Notes under the pieces: generated by a model
Seen by the model: the letters and a program-made list of their open reading frames with translations, nothing else
What the model was told of the DNA's origin: nothing
Database searches by the model: none
Part shown: positions 1 through 6,017 of the stretch, one piece after another
Layout of the letters: every line of letters starts with the position of its first letter
Numbering within the stretch: position 1 is the first letter of the stretch
Assembly (NCBI GenBank): GCA_002348905.1
Contig: DEBW01000073.1
Location: 1-13,835, forward strand
Source of the DNA: Ruminococcus flavefaciens
Lineage (GTDB): Bacteria > Bacillota > Clostridia > Oscillospirales > Ruminococcaceae
Length of the DNA: 13,835 bases
Direction of reading: 5' to 3'
Made by a program: the position numbers and the translations under genes

Positions 1-1040
1 AAGGTGAAGATGCTGCCGCCGCCGTTGGGGAAGTACTTCTTGTAGACTTCGTGATCAGGGTGATCTGCGAGTGCAGGGTGGAAGACCTTCTCAACCTTCG
101 GATGATTTGTAAGATATTCAAGAACCTTATTTGCGTTCTCTGTGTGGCGCTCTACGCGGAGTGAAAGTGTTTCAAGTCCCTGTAAGAAGATGAAAGCGTG
201 GAAAGGAGAAATTGTAGCGCCTGTATCACGGAGAAGGATAGCTCTGATATATGTAACGAAAGCTGCTGCACCTACAGCCTTTGAGAAGCTGATGCCGTGA
301 TAGCTTGGGTTTGGCTCGGATATCCAAGGATATCTGCCGGAGTTGTCCCAGCTGAAATTACCGCTGTCAACGATAACGCCGCCGATAGCTGTACCGTGTC
401 CGCCGATGAACTTTGTAGCTGAATGAACTACGATGTCAGCGCCGTACTCTATAGGACGAACAAGGAAAGGAGTTGCAAATGTATTGTCAACAACAAGTGG
501 AATACCGTGCTTGTGAGCAACTTCAGCTATCTTTTCAATGTCGATAGCATTTGAGTTAGGATTTCCGAGAGTTTCGATATAAAGTGCCTTTGTGTTCTCA
601 TCAATAGCAGCCTCAAAGCTCTCAGGGCTATTAGGATCTGCAAATTTTGTTGTTATACCGTAGAGCGGAAGAGTGTGAGCGAAAAGATTGAATGTTCCGC
701 CGTAGAGTGTATTTGCAGCTACGATATTCTCGCCAGCCTTTGCAAGTGCCTGTACAGTATATGTGATAGCAGCTGAGCCGGATGCTGTTGCAAGTGCAGC
801 CACACCGCCTTCAAGAGCAGCTATACGCTTCTCGAAAACATCCTGTGTTGAGTTTGTAAGTCTGCCGTAGATATTGCCTGCATCCTTGAGTCCGAATCTG
901 TCAGCAGCGTGCTGAGAGTCACGGAACACATAAGAAGTTGTTGCGTATATCGGTACAGCTCTTGCGTCAGATGCCGGATCAGGCTGCTCCTGTCCTACGT
1001 GAAGCTGTAAAGTCTCGAAATGTAATTTATTGTTAGCCAT
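1..1040 (-). CDS. metY: O-acetylhomoserine sulfhydrylase (aminocarboxypropyltransferase), 5' part, runs off the window
   Basis: PLP-dependent cytosolic enzyme of the Cys/Met metabolism family that converts O-acetylhomoserine and sulfide to homocysteine, the direct route to methionine. I translated the minus strand myself: 346 codons are open from ATG at 1040 to the window edge, against about 425 residues for the family, so the C-terminus is missing. The start reads MANNKLHFETLQLHVGQE, typical of this family. The segment HSATKFIGGHGTAIGG holds the Schiff-base lysine, K210. Other family signatures are IYGRLTNSTQDVFEKR near residue 60 and the substrate-loop region ETLGNPNSNAIDI near residue 160. 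A strong AGGAGGA lies 7 bases before the ATG. The gene has its own promoter (1229-1258) and a long leader with a small open frame. Cystathionine gamma-synthase and methionine gamma-lyase are related, but the N-terminus and the extended insert around residues 220-250 (WDNSGRYPWISEPNPSYHG) point to the sulfhydrylase. Confidence 0.93.
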   Translation of the reverse strand, partial: MANNKLHFETLQLHVGQEQPDPASDARAVPIYATTSYVFRDSQHAADRFGLKDAGNIYGRLTNSTQDVFEKRIAALEGGVAALATASGSAAITYTVQALAKAGENIVAANTLYGGTFNLFAHTLPLYGITTKFADPNSPESFEAAIDENTKALYIETLGNPNSNAIDIEKIAEVAHKHGIPLVVDNTFATPFLVRPIEYGADIVVHSATKFIGGHGTAIGGVIVDSGNFSWDNSGRYPWISEPNPSYHGISFSKAVGAAAFVTYIRAILLRDTGATISPFHAFIFLQGLETLSLRVERHTENANKVLEYLTNHPKVEKVFHPALADHPDHEVYKKYFPNGGGSIFT

Positions 1041-1095
1041 GATAATTTCCTCCTGAAAAATAAAGTATTTTTAATGATATATTATGCAGCGCCGT

Positions 1096-1165
1096 TTCAA
1101 GCGCCATGTAAAATTCTGGTATGTGCCGTTTATTTCAAGCTGTACATTCGGTCTGTGCCGTTTAT
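1096..1165 (-). repeat. two adjoining direct repeats in the metY leader
   Basis: Read on the plus strand, 1096-1133 (38 bp) and 1134-1165 (32 bp) lie end to end. Both start TTCAAGC and end TGTGCCGTTTAT, with a shared TGTA..ATTC..GGT core; the first carries six extra bases. On the transcribed (minus) strand each unit begins ATAAACGGCACA. The pair lies inside the metY leader. The upstream unit is the 3' part of the small open frame at 1130-1198, and that frame's TAA sits at the junction of the units. Function is unknown: it may be a duplicated RNA structural element, a duplicated protein-binding site or a decayed coding duplication. Confidence 0.65.
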
Positions 1166-1198
1166 AACAGTACGAAGCTGATGCATTGTTTTTGTCAT
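1130..1198 (-). CDS. possible 22-residue leader peptide upstream of metY
   Basis: A short open frame from ATG (1198) to TAA (1132-1130) starts about 24 nt after the predicted transcription start and ends about 90 nt before metY. The product starts MTKTMHQLRTVINGTDRM and ends YSLK. It has Met at positions 1, 5 and 18 and no Cys. A purine stretch (AAAGGG) precedes the ATG at slightly long spacing, so the ribosome binding site is weak. Its position between promoter and a sulfur amino acid gene suggests a leader peptide or attenuation role, but the Met codons are not clustered and no terminator-like hairpin with a T-run follows it. I do not recognise the peptide. It could be a chance frame. Confidence 0.3.
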   Translation of the reverse strand: MTKTMHQLRTVINGTDRMYSLK

Positions 1199-1228
1199 TA
1201 GCAACACCCTTTCGTTTGGTATGTCTAT

Positions 1229-1258
1229 ATTATACATCGGTTTACTATATTTGTCCAA
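1229..1258 (-). promoter_or_regulatory. promoter of metY
   Basis: On the minus strand the -10 is TATAAT (1234-1229) and the -35 is TTGGAC (1258-1253) with an 18-bp spacer (17 bp if TGGACA is taken as the -35). Transcription should start near 1222, giving a leader of about 180 nt before the metY ATG. The leader lacks the sequence signatures I would look for in an S-box (SAM-I) riboswitch or a T-box. Confidence 0.75.
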
Positions 1259-1276
1259 TGCCAAAAATATATCGCT

Positions 1277-1299
1277 CGTTATAGGAATAAGCTATAACG
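1277..1299. promoter_or_regulatory. inverted repeat upstream of the metY -35, candidate operator
   Basis: Perfect 8-bp arms CGTTATAG and CTATAACG are separated by 7 bp (GAATAAG). The element starts 18 bp upstream of the metY -35 hexamer and is not followed by a T-run, so it is not an obvious terminator. The position suits a transcription factor site. In Firmicutes, sulfur-assimilation genes are often controlled by CymR-like (Rrf2) or LysR-type regulators. Assignment to either is a guess; only the symmetry and position are seen. Confidence 0.45.
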
Positions 1300-1332
1300 T
1301 TTTTGCATATAGATAAAGAAAAACCTCTGCAT

Positions 1333-1365
1333 AAAAAAATCCAGTACCATATTTCAGGTACTGGA
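1333..1365 (-). terminator. Rho-independent terminator of the AI-2E family gene
   Basis: A 9-bp stem TCCAGTACC (1340-1348) / GGTACTGGA (1357-1365) with an 8-base loop is followed, on the minus strand, by seven T (1339-1333). It lies 20 bases after the stop codon of the gene at 1385-2584. A short T-run on the other side (1367-1370) is weak. Confidence 0.88.
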
Positions 1366-1384
1366 CTTTTGGATAATATCCGCC

Positions 1385-2584
1385 TTATTTTTTCTCTTTT
1401 GTCTCTGAGGGCTGTAGCTTTTGTTCTGTTTTTCCGGCTTTTAGTCCTGCATTTTGTTTTCGCTTTTGTTCAAGCTGAGGAATGAATATCTCTTTGTAAA
1501 CGTAATCGCATATCGCAACAAACGGTATTGCAAAGAGGATTCCGAGTATACCGAATATCTTTCCGCCTATTACTATAGCTATCAGTATGAGGAGACCTGA
1601 TACTCCGAAAGTATTGCCGAAAAGCTTAGGCTTAATTATTGAGCCGTCGATTGTCTGGAGAATTATCGTGAATATCAGGAATATAAGTGCGTGTACAGGC
1701 TTTACCATGAGGAGGATGAATACTCCTATGCCTCCGCCTACCAATGGACCGAATGTAGGCACAAGGTTTGTCACGCCAACTGCAACTGACACGATACCGA
1801 TGTACTGCATACCGAATATTCCCATTAAGATCGCATTTGTCACGCCGACTATAAGACCGTCTATCAGGTCAAATATTATATACCTGTTCAATATGTCGTT
1901 GCATCTTGAAAGGAATACTCTCGATGTTTCGTAAACATCCCTGCGCATCGTAGCCCGCATGAGTTTTTTCAGACCTTTTTTTATCTTGGACTTTGCCGAC
2001 AGCAGATAAACTGATATAACAAAGGCTATCACCCAGTTTACTACGCCTTTGCCGGCTGTTGTAGAGGCACTGATTATCTTCGGGAAGTTGTCAGAGATGT
2101 ACTCTACAAGTTTGTTTATCAAATCCTCGGATGAAGCAAGAAGGTCTTTAAGAAGCTGCGCCTTGCTTGAACCGGAGAATGAAAGTCCGAACTCATTGAG
2201 CTGTTTCAGAAGCGAAGATGCATACGGACCGAGGTTTGTCACGAAATTGGTTATACTCGTCAGAAGCTGCGGTATGATTATCACCAGTATCAATACCAAA
2301 AACAAAACTACCGTAGTAACTGAAAGTGCTACTGACATCGACCAGCGCCGTGATTTCTTCTTTACTCTTTTAAATACCCATTTGTCATAGAATTTAGCCA
2401 GCGGATTCATCATGTAAGCCATAGCTGCTCCGCCCATTACCGTTGAAAAATACCCTATAAATTTAGAAATACTCTCCCATACGACATCAAGGTTAGAAAG
2501 CAGAAGAAAAAATGCAACGGTGATACAGCCGGCTACGGCATTTGAGAACCACCGCTTCCGCATAAGCTTTTTTATCTTTTTCAT
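1385..2584 (-). CDS. AI-2E / PerM (UPF0118) family transporter
   Basis: A 399-residue polytopic membrane protein. Hydrophobic segments are seen near residues 15-31, 42-60, 84-108, 180-197, 236-257, 260-285, 286-313 and 327-360. Segment 110-180 is a longer, mostly soluble part between the first and second membrane blocks, as is usual in this family. Family motifs are clear: VTNLVPTFGPLVGGGIG at 271-287, and DGSIIKPKLFGNTFGVSG at 313-330 followed by a Gly-rich helix ending in LFAIPF. The lysine-rich C-terminal tail (373-399) should be cytoplasmic. Start ATG 2584 is preceded by AAGGTG. The gene is monocistronic with its own promoter and terminator. Known members include TqsA (AI-2 export) and Na+/H+ antiporters, so the family name does not establish the substrate; here it is unknown. 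Confidence 0.88.
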   Translation of the reverse strand: MKKIKKLMRKRWFSNAVAGCITVAFFLLLSNLDVVWESISKFIGYFSTVMGGAAMAYMMNPLAKFYDKWVFKRVKKKSRRWSMSVALSVTTVVLFLVLILVIIIPQLLTSITNFVTNLGPYASSLLKQLNEFGLSFSGSSKAQLLKDLLASSEDLINKLVEYISDNFPKIISASTTAGKGVVNWVIAFVISVYLLSAKSKIKKGLKKLMRATMRRDVYETSRVFLSRCNDILNRYIIFDLIDGLIVGVTNAILMGIFGMQYIGIVSVAVGVTNLVPTFGPLVGGGIGVFILLMVKPVHALIFLIFTIILQTIDGSIIKPKLFGNTFGVSGLLILIAIVIGGKIFGILGILFAIPFVAICDYVYKEIFIPQLEQKRKQNAGLKAGKTEQKLQPSETKEKK

Positions 2585-2599
2585 TTTTCACCTTCATCA

Positions 2600-2617
2600 T
2601 TGCATACATTAATGCAA
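2600..2617. promoter_or_regulatory. palindrome in the 5' leader of the AI-2E family gene
   Basis: TTGCAT (2600-2605) and ATGCAA (2612-2617) form a 6-bp inverted repeat with a 6-base spacer. It lies just downstream of the predicted transcription start (near 2622) and about 15 bases before the start codon. The position suits a repressor site or a small leader hairpin. The arms are short and AT-rich, so chance is possible. Confidence 0.25.
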
Positions 2618-2628
2618 GCATTTTCCCT

Positions 2629-2657
2629 ATTATAGCACACTATTTCTGATTTTGCAA
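2629..2657 (-). promoter_or_regulatory. promoter of the AI-2E family gene
   Basis: Minus strand TTGCAA (2657-2652), 17-bp spacer, TATAAT (2634-2629). Predicted start is near 2622, about 38 nt before the ATG at 2584. Confidence 0.75.
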
Positions 2658-2741
2658 GCACCAAACGGGCGCAGCGCAATTACGGGGACACTCGTAAACT
2701 TGCTCACATTATCTGTAATCATTACCTATCCCACGCCGGCA

Positions 2742-2776
2742 AGCAATCAGAAATCAGAACTCAGTAATCAGAATTG
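2742..2776. repeat. degenerate heptamer tandem repeat
   Basis: Five consecutive 7-base units read AGCAATC, AGAAATC, AGAACTC, AGTAATC and AGAATTG. They lie in the 234-bp stretch between the AI-2E gene start (2584) and the response regulator stop (2819). Nothing else coding is seen in that stretch. An imperfect GC hairpin at 2783-2799 lies 20 bases past the regulator stop, but it has no T-run, so it is at best a weak terminator. Such heptamer arrays are variable spacer DNA in many bacteria; no function is claimed. Confidence 0.55.
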
Positions 2777-2818
2777 TGTACAGGCACATTCCGTGCGCCA
2801 GTATCATGCTCCCTATTC

Positions 2819-3445
2819 TTATTTTCTTATCTCAGTATAATAATATACTGCAAGCTGTGTTCTGTCACGAAGACAGAGCTTTTCAAGAAGTGTGCTTATA
2901 TAGTTTCTTACAGTACCGTCACCGAGGAAAAGCTTGGCGGCTATCTCCTTGTTGCTTAGTCCGAGAGCCACAAGCTCCATTATTTCCTTCTCCTTGTCGC
3001 TTATGCCATGAGCGGCAAAGTCGAACTCCTCCTTCGGCTTCATAAGCTCAGGGAGCTTGGTTATTATCTTCTCTCCGAAAACGCTCTGATTTCCCATGAC
3101 CGCTTCAAGTGCCGGAACTATCCCCTCAAAGTCCTGTTTGAGTATATATCCTTTTGCTCCCATGTTCAGTGCCTTGATGATGTATTCATCGTCTGAGAAG
3201 GTCGTGAGATAGAGTATCTTCTCATCCGGAAATTCAGCGAGTATCTTCTCCCCTGCTTCAATGCCCGTCATGCCTTCCATGCGTATATCCATGAGCATAA
3301 CGTCAGGACGGTGCTCACGGCAGAGTGAAACAGCCTCCTCGCCGGAATGTCCCATAGCCATAACATTTATCTTACCCGAACTTTCGAGTATGGTCTTCAG
3401 CGACAAAGCCACAAGCTTGTCATCATCTATTACAATTATATTCAT
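2819..3445 (-). CDS. NarL/FixJ-type two-component response regulator
   Basis: DNA-binding response regulator of 208 residues. The receiver domain (about 1-120) starts MNIIVIDDDKL with acidic D7, D8 and D9, phosphoacceptor D53 in LMDIRM, T81/T82 and K103 (GYILK). A LuxR-type helix-turn-helix (about 143-205) reads SDKEKEIMELVALGLSNKE and continues AAKLFLGDGTVRNYISTLLEKL. I chose ATG 3445 because GGAG lies 8 bases upstream and the protein then starts exactly at the receiver fold. An ATG at 3484 is in frame, but it lies inside the kinase gene, has no good ribosome site and would add 13 non-conserved residues. It starts 16 nt after the kinase stop, so the two form an operon. The target is not shown by the sequence; see the palindrome upstream of the ABC exporter. 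Confidence 0.93.
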   Translation of the reverse strand: MNIIVIDDDKLVALSLKTILESSGKINVMAMGHSGEEAVSLCREHRPDVMLMDIRMEGMTGIEAGEKILAEFPDEKILYLTTFSDDEYIIKALNMGAKGYILKQDFEGIVPALEAVMGNQSVFGEKIITKLPELMKPKEEFDFAAHGISDKEKEIMELVALGLSNKEIAAKLFLGDGTVRNYISTLLEKLCLRDRTQLAVYYYTEIRK

Positions 3446-3461
3446 ATTTTTTCTCCTACGC

Positions 3462-4523
3462 TCAATTCTTCGGCAATGATGCAAAAACTCTGAAACCTGT
3501 TTCTGACGGCGTAAAGCTTATCACGCCTCTCAGACTTTCGGCACGGTCACGCATATTTTTAAGTCCTATGCCTGTATCTGCAAGTTCCTTGCAAGCTCCG
3601 TTGTCCTCTACCTGTAACTGGTAGAATGCTGGATGTTCCCGAACGGATATAAATATACGGTCGCCGGTCGAATGCTTTACAGCATTGGATATGCTCTCCT
3701 TGACTATGCCTGCGATACAGAGCTTGACTTTTGCCGGTATGTCATCGGATATGTCATATTCCACTGTCACGCTGAATCTTTCACCTACCGATGAAGCGCT
3801 GTCGTCAATGACTTTACGCAGGTCAACAGAATCATCGTGCAGGTCATGTACGCTCTGACGTATGCTCGTCATGGCACTGTCAAGTGTAGATTTCAGACTT
3901 TCAAGCGGCTCTTTAAGCTGTTCATCCTTGTTTATGACTATGAGCGCAGCCGACTGCAAAAGCGACCTCGTAAGCATATGTCCGACATTGTCGTGTATCT
4001 CTCTTGCGATACGGTTTCTCTCACGCAGAGTTGCAAGGCGCACTTCATTGTCCTGCGCTTCGGTAAGACGGCGGTTTCTGTCATCAAGCTGCATATTTAT
4101 CTCGGCAGTTTCGTCACGCATCGAGCGAAGCTGTGCGACTTGTTCTTCAAGAGCTGCTACTCTCCCACGCATGACGTAAGCTGTAAAAGCTCCGGCTGCT
4201 GAAATAATCATCTGCATCGGAACTATTTCCGCCATATCCGGTACTACCAGAAGCATCGGCAGAGCTGTCCATTTTTTCTTCATGCTGACAGCTTCATAGA
4301 CTATAAGCGGCGCTCCGCATACAAGTACAGGGAAAAATACAACAGCAGCTGAATACAGCATTATCAGTACGCTGCTAATTCTCTTGTCGGTCAGCAGAGC
4401 AGACAATGATGATACTGTCAGAAGTACAAGCATACCTGCTACCGAACCTGAAAAGTCTCCTGAAAATGAAAAGGCAACGGCACACAACAAAGCCGCAGCC
4501 AGCCTTTGAAAAATATCGTCCAT
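3462..4523 (-). CDS. NarL-system sensor histidine kinase (HisKA_3 / HATPase)
   Basis: 353-residue membrane sensor kinase. The N-terminal part (about 5-118) is hydrophobic with four to six membrane segments and no sizeable extracellular domain, typical of intramembrane-sensing NarL-type kinases such as the LiaS, DesK and YvfT types. A coiled coil follows (about 120-170). The H-box reads ERNRIAREIHDNVGHMLTRS with phosphorylated H177. The ATPase domain has the N-box KESISNAVKHS (N280), DNG at 307-309 and GIGLKNMRDRAESLRG at 318-333. Start ATG 4523 has AAGGGCGG upstream. It is cotranscribed with its regulator from the promoter at 4544-4572. Stimulus unknown; kinases of this build usually respond to envelope stress or antimicrobial compounds (family knowledge). 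Confidence 0.93.
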   Translation of the reverse strand: MDDIFQRLAAALLCAVAFSFSGDFSGSVAGMLVLLTVSSLSALLTDKRISSVLIMLYSAAVVFFPVLVCGAPLIVYEAVSMKKKWTALPMLLVVPDMAEIVPMQMIISAAGAFTAYVMRGRVAALEEQVAQLRSMRDETAEINMQLDDRNRRLTEAQDNEVRLATLRERNRIAREIHDNVGHMLTRSLLQSAALIVINKDEQLKEPLESLKSTLDSAMTSIRQSVHDLHDDSVDLRKVIDDSASSVGERFSVTVEYDISDDIPAKVKLCIAGIVKESISNAVKHSTGDRIFISVREHPAFYQLQVEDNGACKELADTGIGLKNMRDRAESLRGVISFTPSETGFRVFASLPKN

Positions 4524-4543
4524 AGCACACCGCCCTTCGTCTT

Positions 4544-4572
4544 ATTATACCATACTCATTCCCGTTTTGCAA
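4544..4572 (-). promoter_or_regulatory. promoter of the kinase-regulator operon
   Basis: Minus strand TTGCAA (4572-4567), 17-bp spacer, TATAAT (4549-4544). It uses the same -35 variant and spacing as the AI-2E gene promoter. The ATG follows about 20 nt after the -10, so the leader is very short. No palindrome like that upstream of the ABC operon is seen here. Confidence 0.72.
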
Positions 4573-4613
4573 GGAATTTTGTTAGGAAAATAGCAATATC
4601 CGCTTCTTAATGC

Positions 4614-4642
4614 TTGACAAATCTGAATAATTATGCTATAAT
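4614..4642 (+). promoter_or_regulatory. promoter of tRNA-Ala
   Basis: Perfect consensus TTGACA (4614-4619), 17-bp spacer, TATAAT (4637-4642), ending 9 bases before the mature tRNA. It is back-to-back with the kinase promoter; the -35 elements are 41 bp apart. Confidence 0.9.
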
Positions 4643-4651
4643 GTCTGCAAT

Positions 4652-4727
4652 GGGGCATTAGCGCAGTTGGGAGCGCATCACACTGGCAGTGTGGGGGTCA
4701 GGGGTTCAAGTCCCCTATGCTCCACCA
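4652..4727 (+). tRNA. tRNA-Ala, anticodon GGC
   Basis: 76-nt cloverleaf. Acceptor stem GGGGCAT/ATGCTCC carries the G3-U70 wobble pair that identifies alanine tRNAs. The D stem is GCGC/GCGC around AGTTGGGA. The anticodon stem TCACA/TGTGG encloses the loop CTGGCAG, anticodon GGC at positions 34-36. A 5-base variable loop follows. The T stem AGGGG/CCCCT encloses TTCAAGT. The discriminator is A, and CCA is encoded (4725-4727). It is a single-gene unit with its own promoter and terminator. Confidence 0.97.
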
Positions 4728-4740
4728 CTATAAATAGCTT

Positions 4741-4781
4741 AAAATAGGTGCTTTCTTAAAATTTAGAAAGTACCTATTTTT
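4741..4781 (+). terminator. terminator of tRNA-Ala
   Basis: A 16-bp near-perfect stem (4741-4756 with 4765-4780) with an 8-base loop and one G-T pair ends in five T (4777-4781). It starts 14 bases after the tRNA. Confidence 0.88.
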
Positions 4782-4850
4782 GTACTACGACACTATCCTA
4801 TACATTCAGCAGCTTCGGCTATGTCCTCACCTCCTTCAAATGGGTATAAG

Positions 4851-4876
4851 AAAACCGCTCATTGCTGGGCGGTTTT
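4851..4876 (-). terminator. terminator of the toxin/immunity operon
   Basis: An 8-bp stem AAAACCGC (4851-4858) / GCGGTTTT (4869-4876) with a 10-base loop. The stop codon of the small gene (TGA, 4861-4859) lies inside the loop, so the hairpin overlaps the end of the gene. Four T follow on the minus strand. On the plus strand five T follow, so it could work in both directions. Confidence 0.6.
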
Positions 4877-5083
4877 TGATAATGTTTCAATTGTTTTAAT
4901 ATCTGATATTTCAATGCCCAAGTAATGAGTATCCATATCCAATTCTATTTCGTCTTTACCAGAGGAAGTATCAAAGCCATTAACAACTCCGGTAATTATC
5001 CCAATATTTTCTGCGTTATCTTTTGTAATTACTTTCACCTTTGTTTCAAAATCAAAATATTTTTCAATATCCTTCATTGTCAT
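4859..5083 (-). CDS. small protein, candidate immunity partner of the Ntox50-type protein
   Basis: 74 residues, acidic, no signal peptide or membrane segment. Segment 15-66 alternates hydrophobic residues as in a small beta barrel: KVKVITKDNAENIGIITGV, then the acidic stretch GKDEIELDMD, then LGIEISDIKTIE. This resembles small LSm/SH3-like proteins of gut Clostridia, though I cannot name the family securely. Its ATG overlaps the TGA of the upstream toxin-domain gene (ATGA), and GGAAGGTG lies 8 bases before the start, so translation is coupled. An ATG two codons later is an alternative start. Being last in a two-gene unit directly behind a toxin-domain gene, it is the natural candidate for the cognate immunity protein. 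That role is inferred from position and size only. Confidence 0.65.
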   Translation of the reverse strand: MTMKDIEKYFDFETKVKVITKDNAENIGIITGVVNGFDTSSGKDEIELDMDTHYLGIEISDIKTIETLSKTAQQ

Positions 5084-5745
5084 TTCTTTTTCACCTTCCT
5101 TTTCTTACTTGGATAGTCCGGAACTATATGAACACCATTCTTACTATAATGAATTCTAAATACTGTTGTTTCAGCAGTTTTACCATTGAGGTTATTTACT
5201 GCAATACCGATAACCTTATCGTTTGTGAGTATCGTTTCTTCGTTATCCCATTTACCATTCCTTTTACTAAGCTTTATTTCACCTGTGCCTTTATAATGGT
5301 TTACTAATTCTAAAACTTCATCATCAGAAATGGTGAGATATGGCGGTCCGTGTTGCTTAATTGCTTTCAAACCGGCTTTTCGTTCTTCATACATCTTAGT
5401 ACCTGCTCGATGTATATCCTGTCTTGGAACGAGCTTATCTGTAGGCATAAGAAGAATAACCTCTTCTCTGATTCTGCGTATTTCAGCAGCTCTTTTACGC
5501 TGTTCTTCCTCTTGTTTAATTATATCACTTTCACCAGAATTGTCAATAGACGAATCATGAACATTGACCGGATTTCGTGAAAGCAATTCCTTCCGCTCCT
5601 CAGCCGTGACCTTATCCGTGACCTTAGCACCCACAGGCGAAACTCTGACAGGCGACGGCTTACCGCTGCCCTTTGTATACTTACCCTGCATGATGTTTCC
5701 GAGACCGTCTGCGGTCACACGCTCACGCTGCTGAGGAAGTCCCAT
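5080..5745 (-). CDS. protein with C-terminal Ntox50-type polymorphic toxin domain, possibly truncated at the N-terminus
   Basis: 221 residues. Residues about 105-212 match my memory of the Ntox50 family (polymorphic toxin type 50, a predicted RNase). The entry motif is Q109..H112..GT116..Y119. GPPYLTISDDEVLELV follows at 133-148, then GTGEI, GKWDNEE (W166, E169, E170) and the hallmark FRIHYSKNGVHIVP at 196-209 with H199 and H206. A basic tail (KKRKVKKK) ends the protein. Residues 1-60 are of unknown family and written in GC-richer codons; the rest is AT-rich. No signal peptide, secretion domain or phage head domain is present, although Ntox50 is usually the tip of a longer protein. The frame stays open 12 codons upstream of this ATG to a TGA, without an ATG. 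AAAGG lies too close to the ATG and I see no promoter, so the 5' end may be lost. The region upstream (5746-5910) is AT-rich and without a gene. Confidence 0.75.
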   Translation of the reverse strand: MGLPQQRERVTADGLGNIMQGKYTKGSGKPSPVRVSPVGAKVTDKVTAEERKELLSRNPVNVHDSSIDNSGESDIIKQEEEQRKRAAEIRRIREEVILLMPTDKLVPRQDIHRAGTKMYEERKAGLKAIKQHGPPYLTISDDEVLELVNHYKGTGEIKLSKRNGKWDNEETILTNDKVIGIAVNNLNGKTAETTVFRIHYSKNGVHIVPDYPSKKRKVKKK

Positions 5746-5915
5746 AGCCTTTGAGTTAGTAACACGATATACCGATAAAAATCAGCATTTTTCAGCGAAA
5801 ACCATTGATTATTGAAAAAGTTTTTTGAAATTCAGCGTTTTGCATAAAAAGCTGTCATTTTTGAAGATTTTGATTTTTAGGTTTCATCGCTTTAATTTTT
5901 TATAAGAAGAATATA

Positions 5916-5944
5916 TTGACAAGTTAAAAATTAGGGCGTATAAT
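5916..5944 (+). promoter_or_regulatory. promoter of the zinc-ribbon / PIN-like / pyrE unit
   Basis: Perfect consensus TTGACA (5916-5921), 17-bp spacer, TATAAT (5939-5944). Predicted start near 5951 leaves a leader of about 67 nt before the ATG at 6018. Confidence 0.88.
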
Positions 5945-6017
5945 AAAATTAGTTGTAATTACAGAAGTACAGCTTTTCATTTTCGGGAAGCGGATTTTTT
6001 TCAGGGAGCGTGGTACA

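Noticed and set aside
1041..1222. S-box or T-box riboswitch ahead of metY
   Set aside because: The conserved T-box AGGGTGG motif and the S-box 5' and core motifs are not seen, and no terminator hairpin with a T-run precedes the gene.
1587..2390. Plus-strand open frames antisense to the AI-2E family gene
   Set aside because: They are mirror frames of a clear membrane-protein gene and show no ribosome site or recognisable protein.
2742..2776. CRISPR array
   Set aside because: The unit is 7 bases with no spacers; no other spaced repeat array is present in the window.
3738..3760. Two TATGTCAT-like copies resembling half of the ABC operon palindrome
   Set aside because: They lie inside the kinase coding sequence, are direct and not inverted, and are explained by the codons for the Ile-Ser-Asp-Asp region.
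5080..5110. Nuclear-localisation-like basic tail (PSKKRKV) on the toxin-domain protein
   Set aside because: A lysine-rich end is common in nucleic-acid-acting bacterial proteins; nothing else suggests a eukaryotic target.
4652..6017. An integrated element using tRNA-Ala as attachment site, holding the toxin pair
   Set aside because: No copy of the tRNA 3' end was found on the far side of the toxin genes, and there is no integrase.
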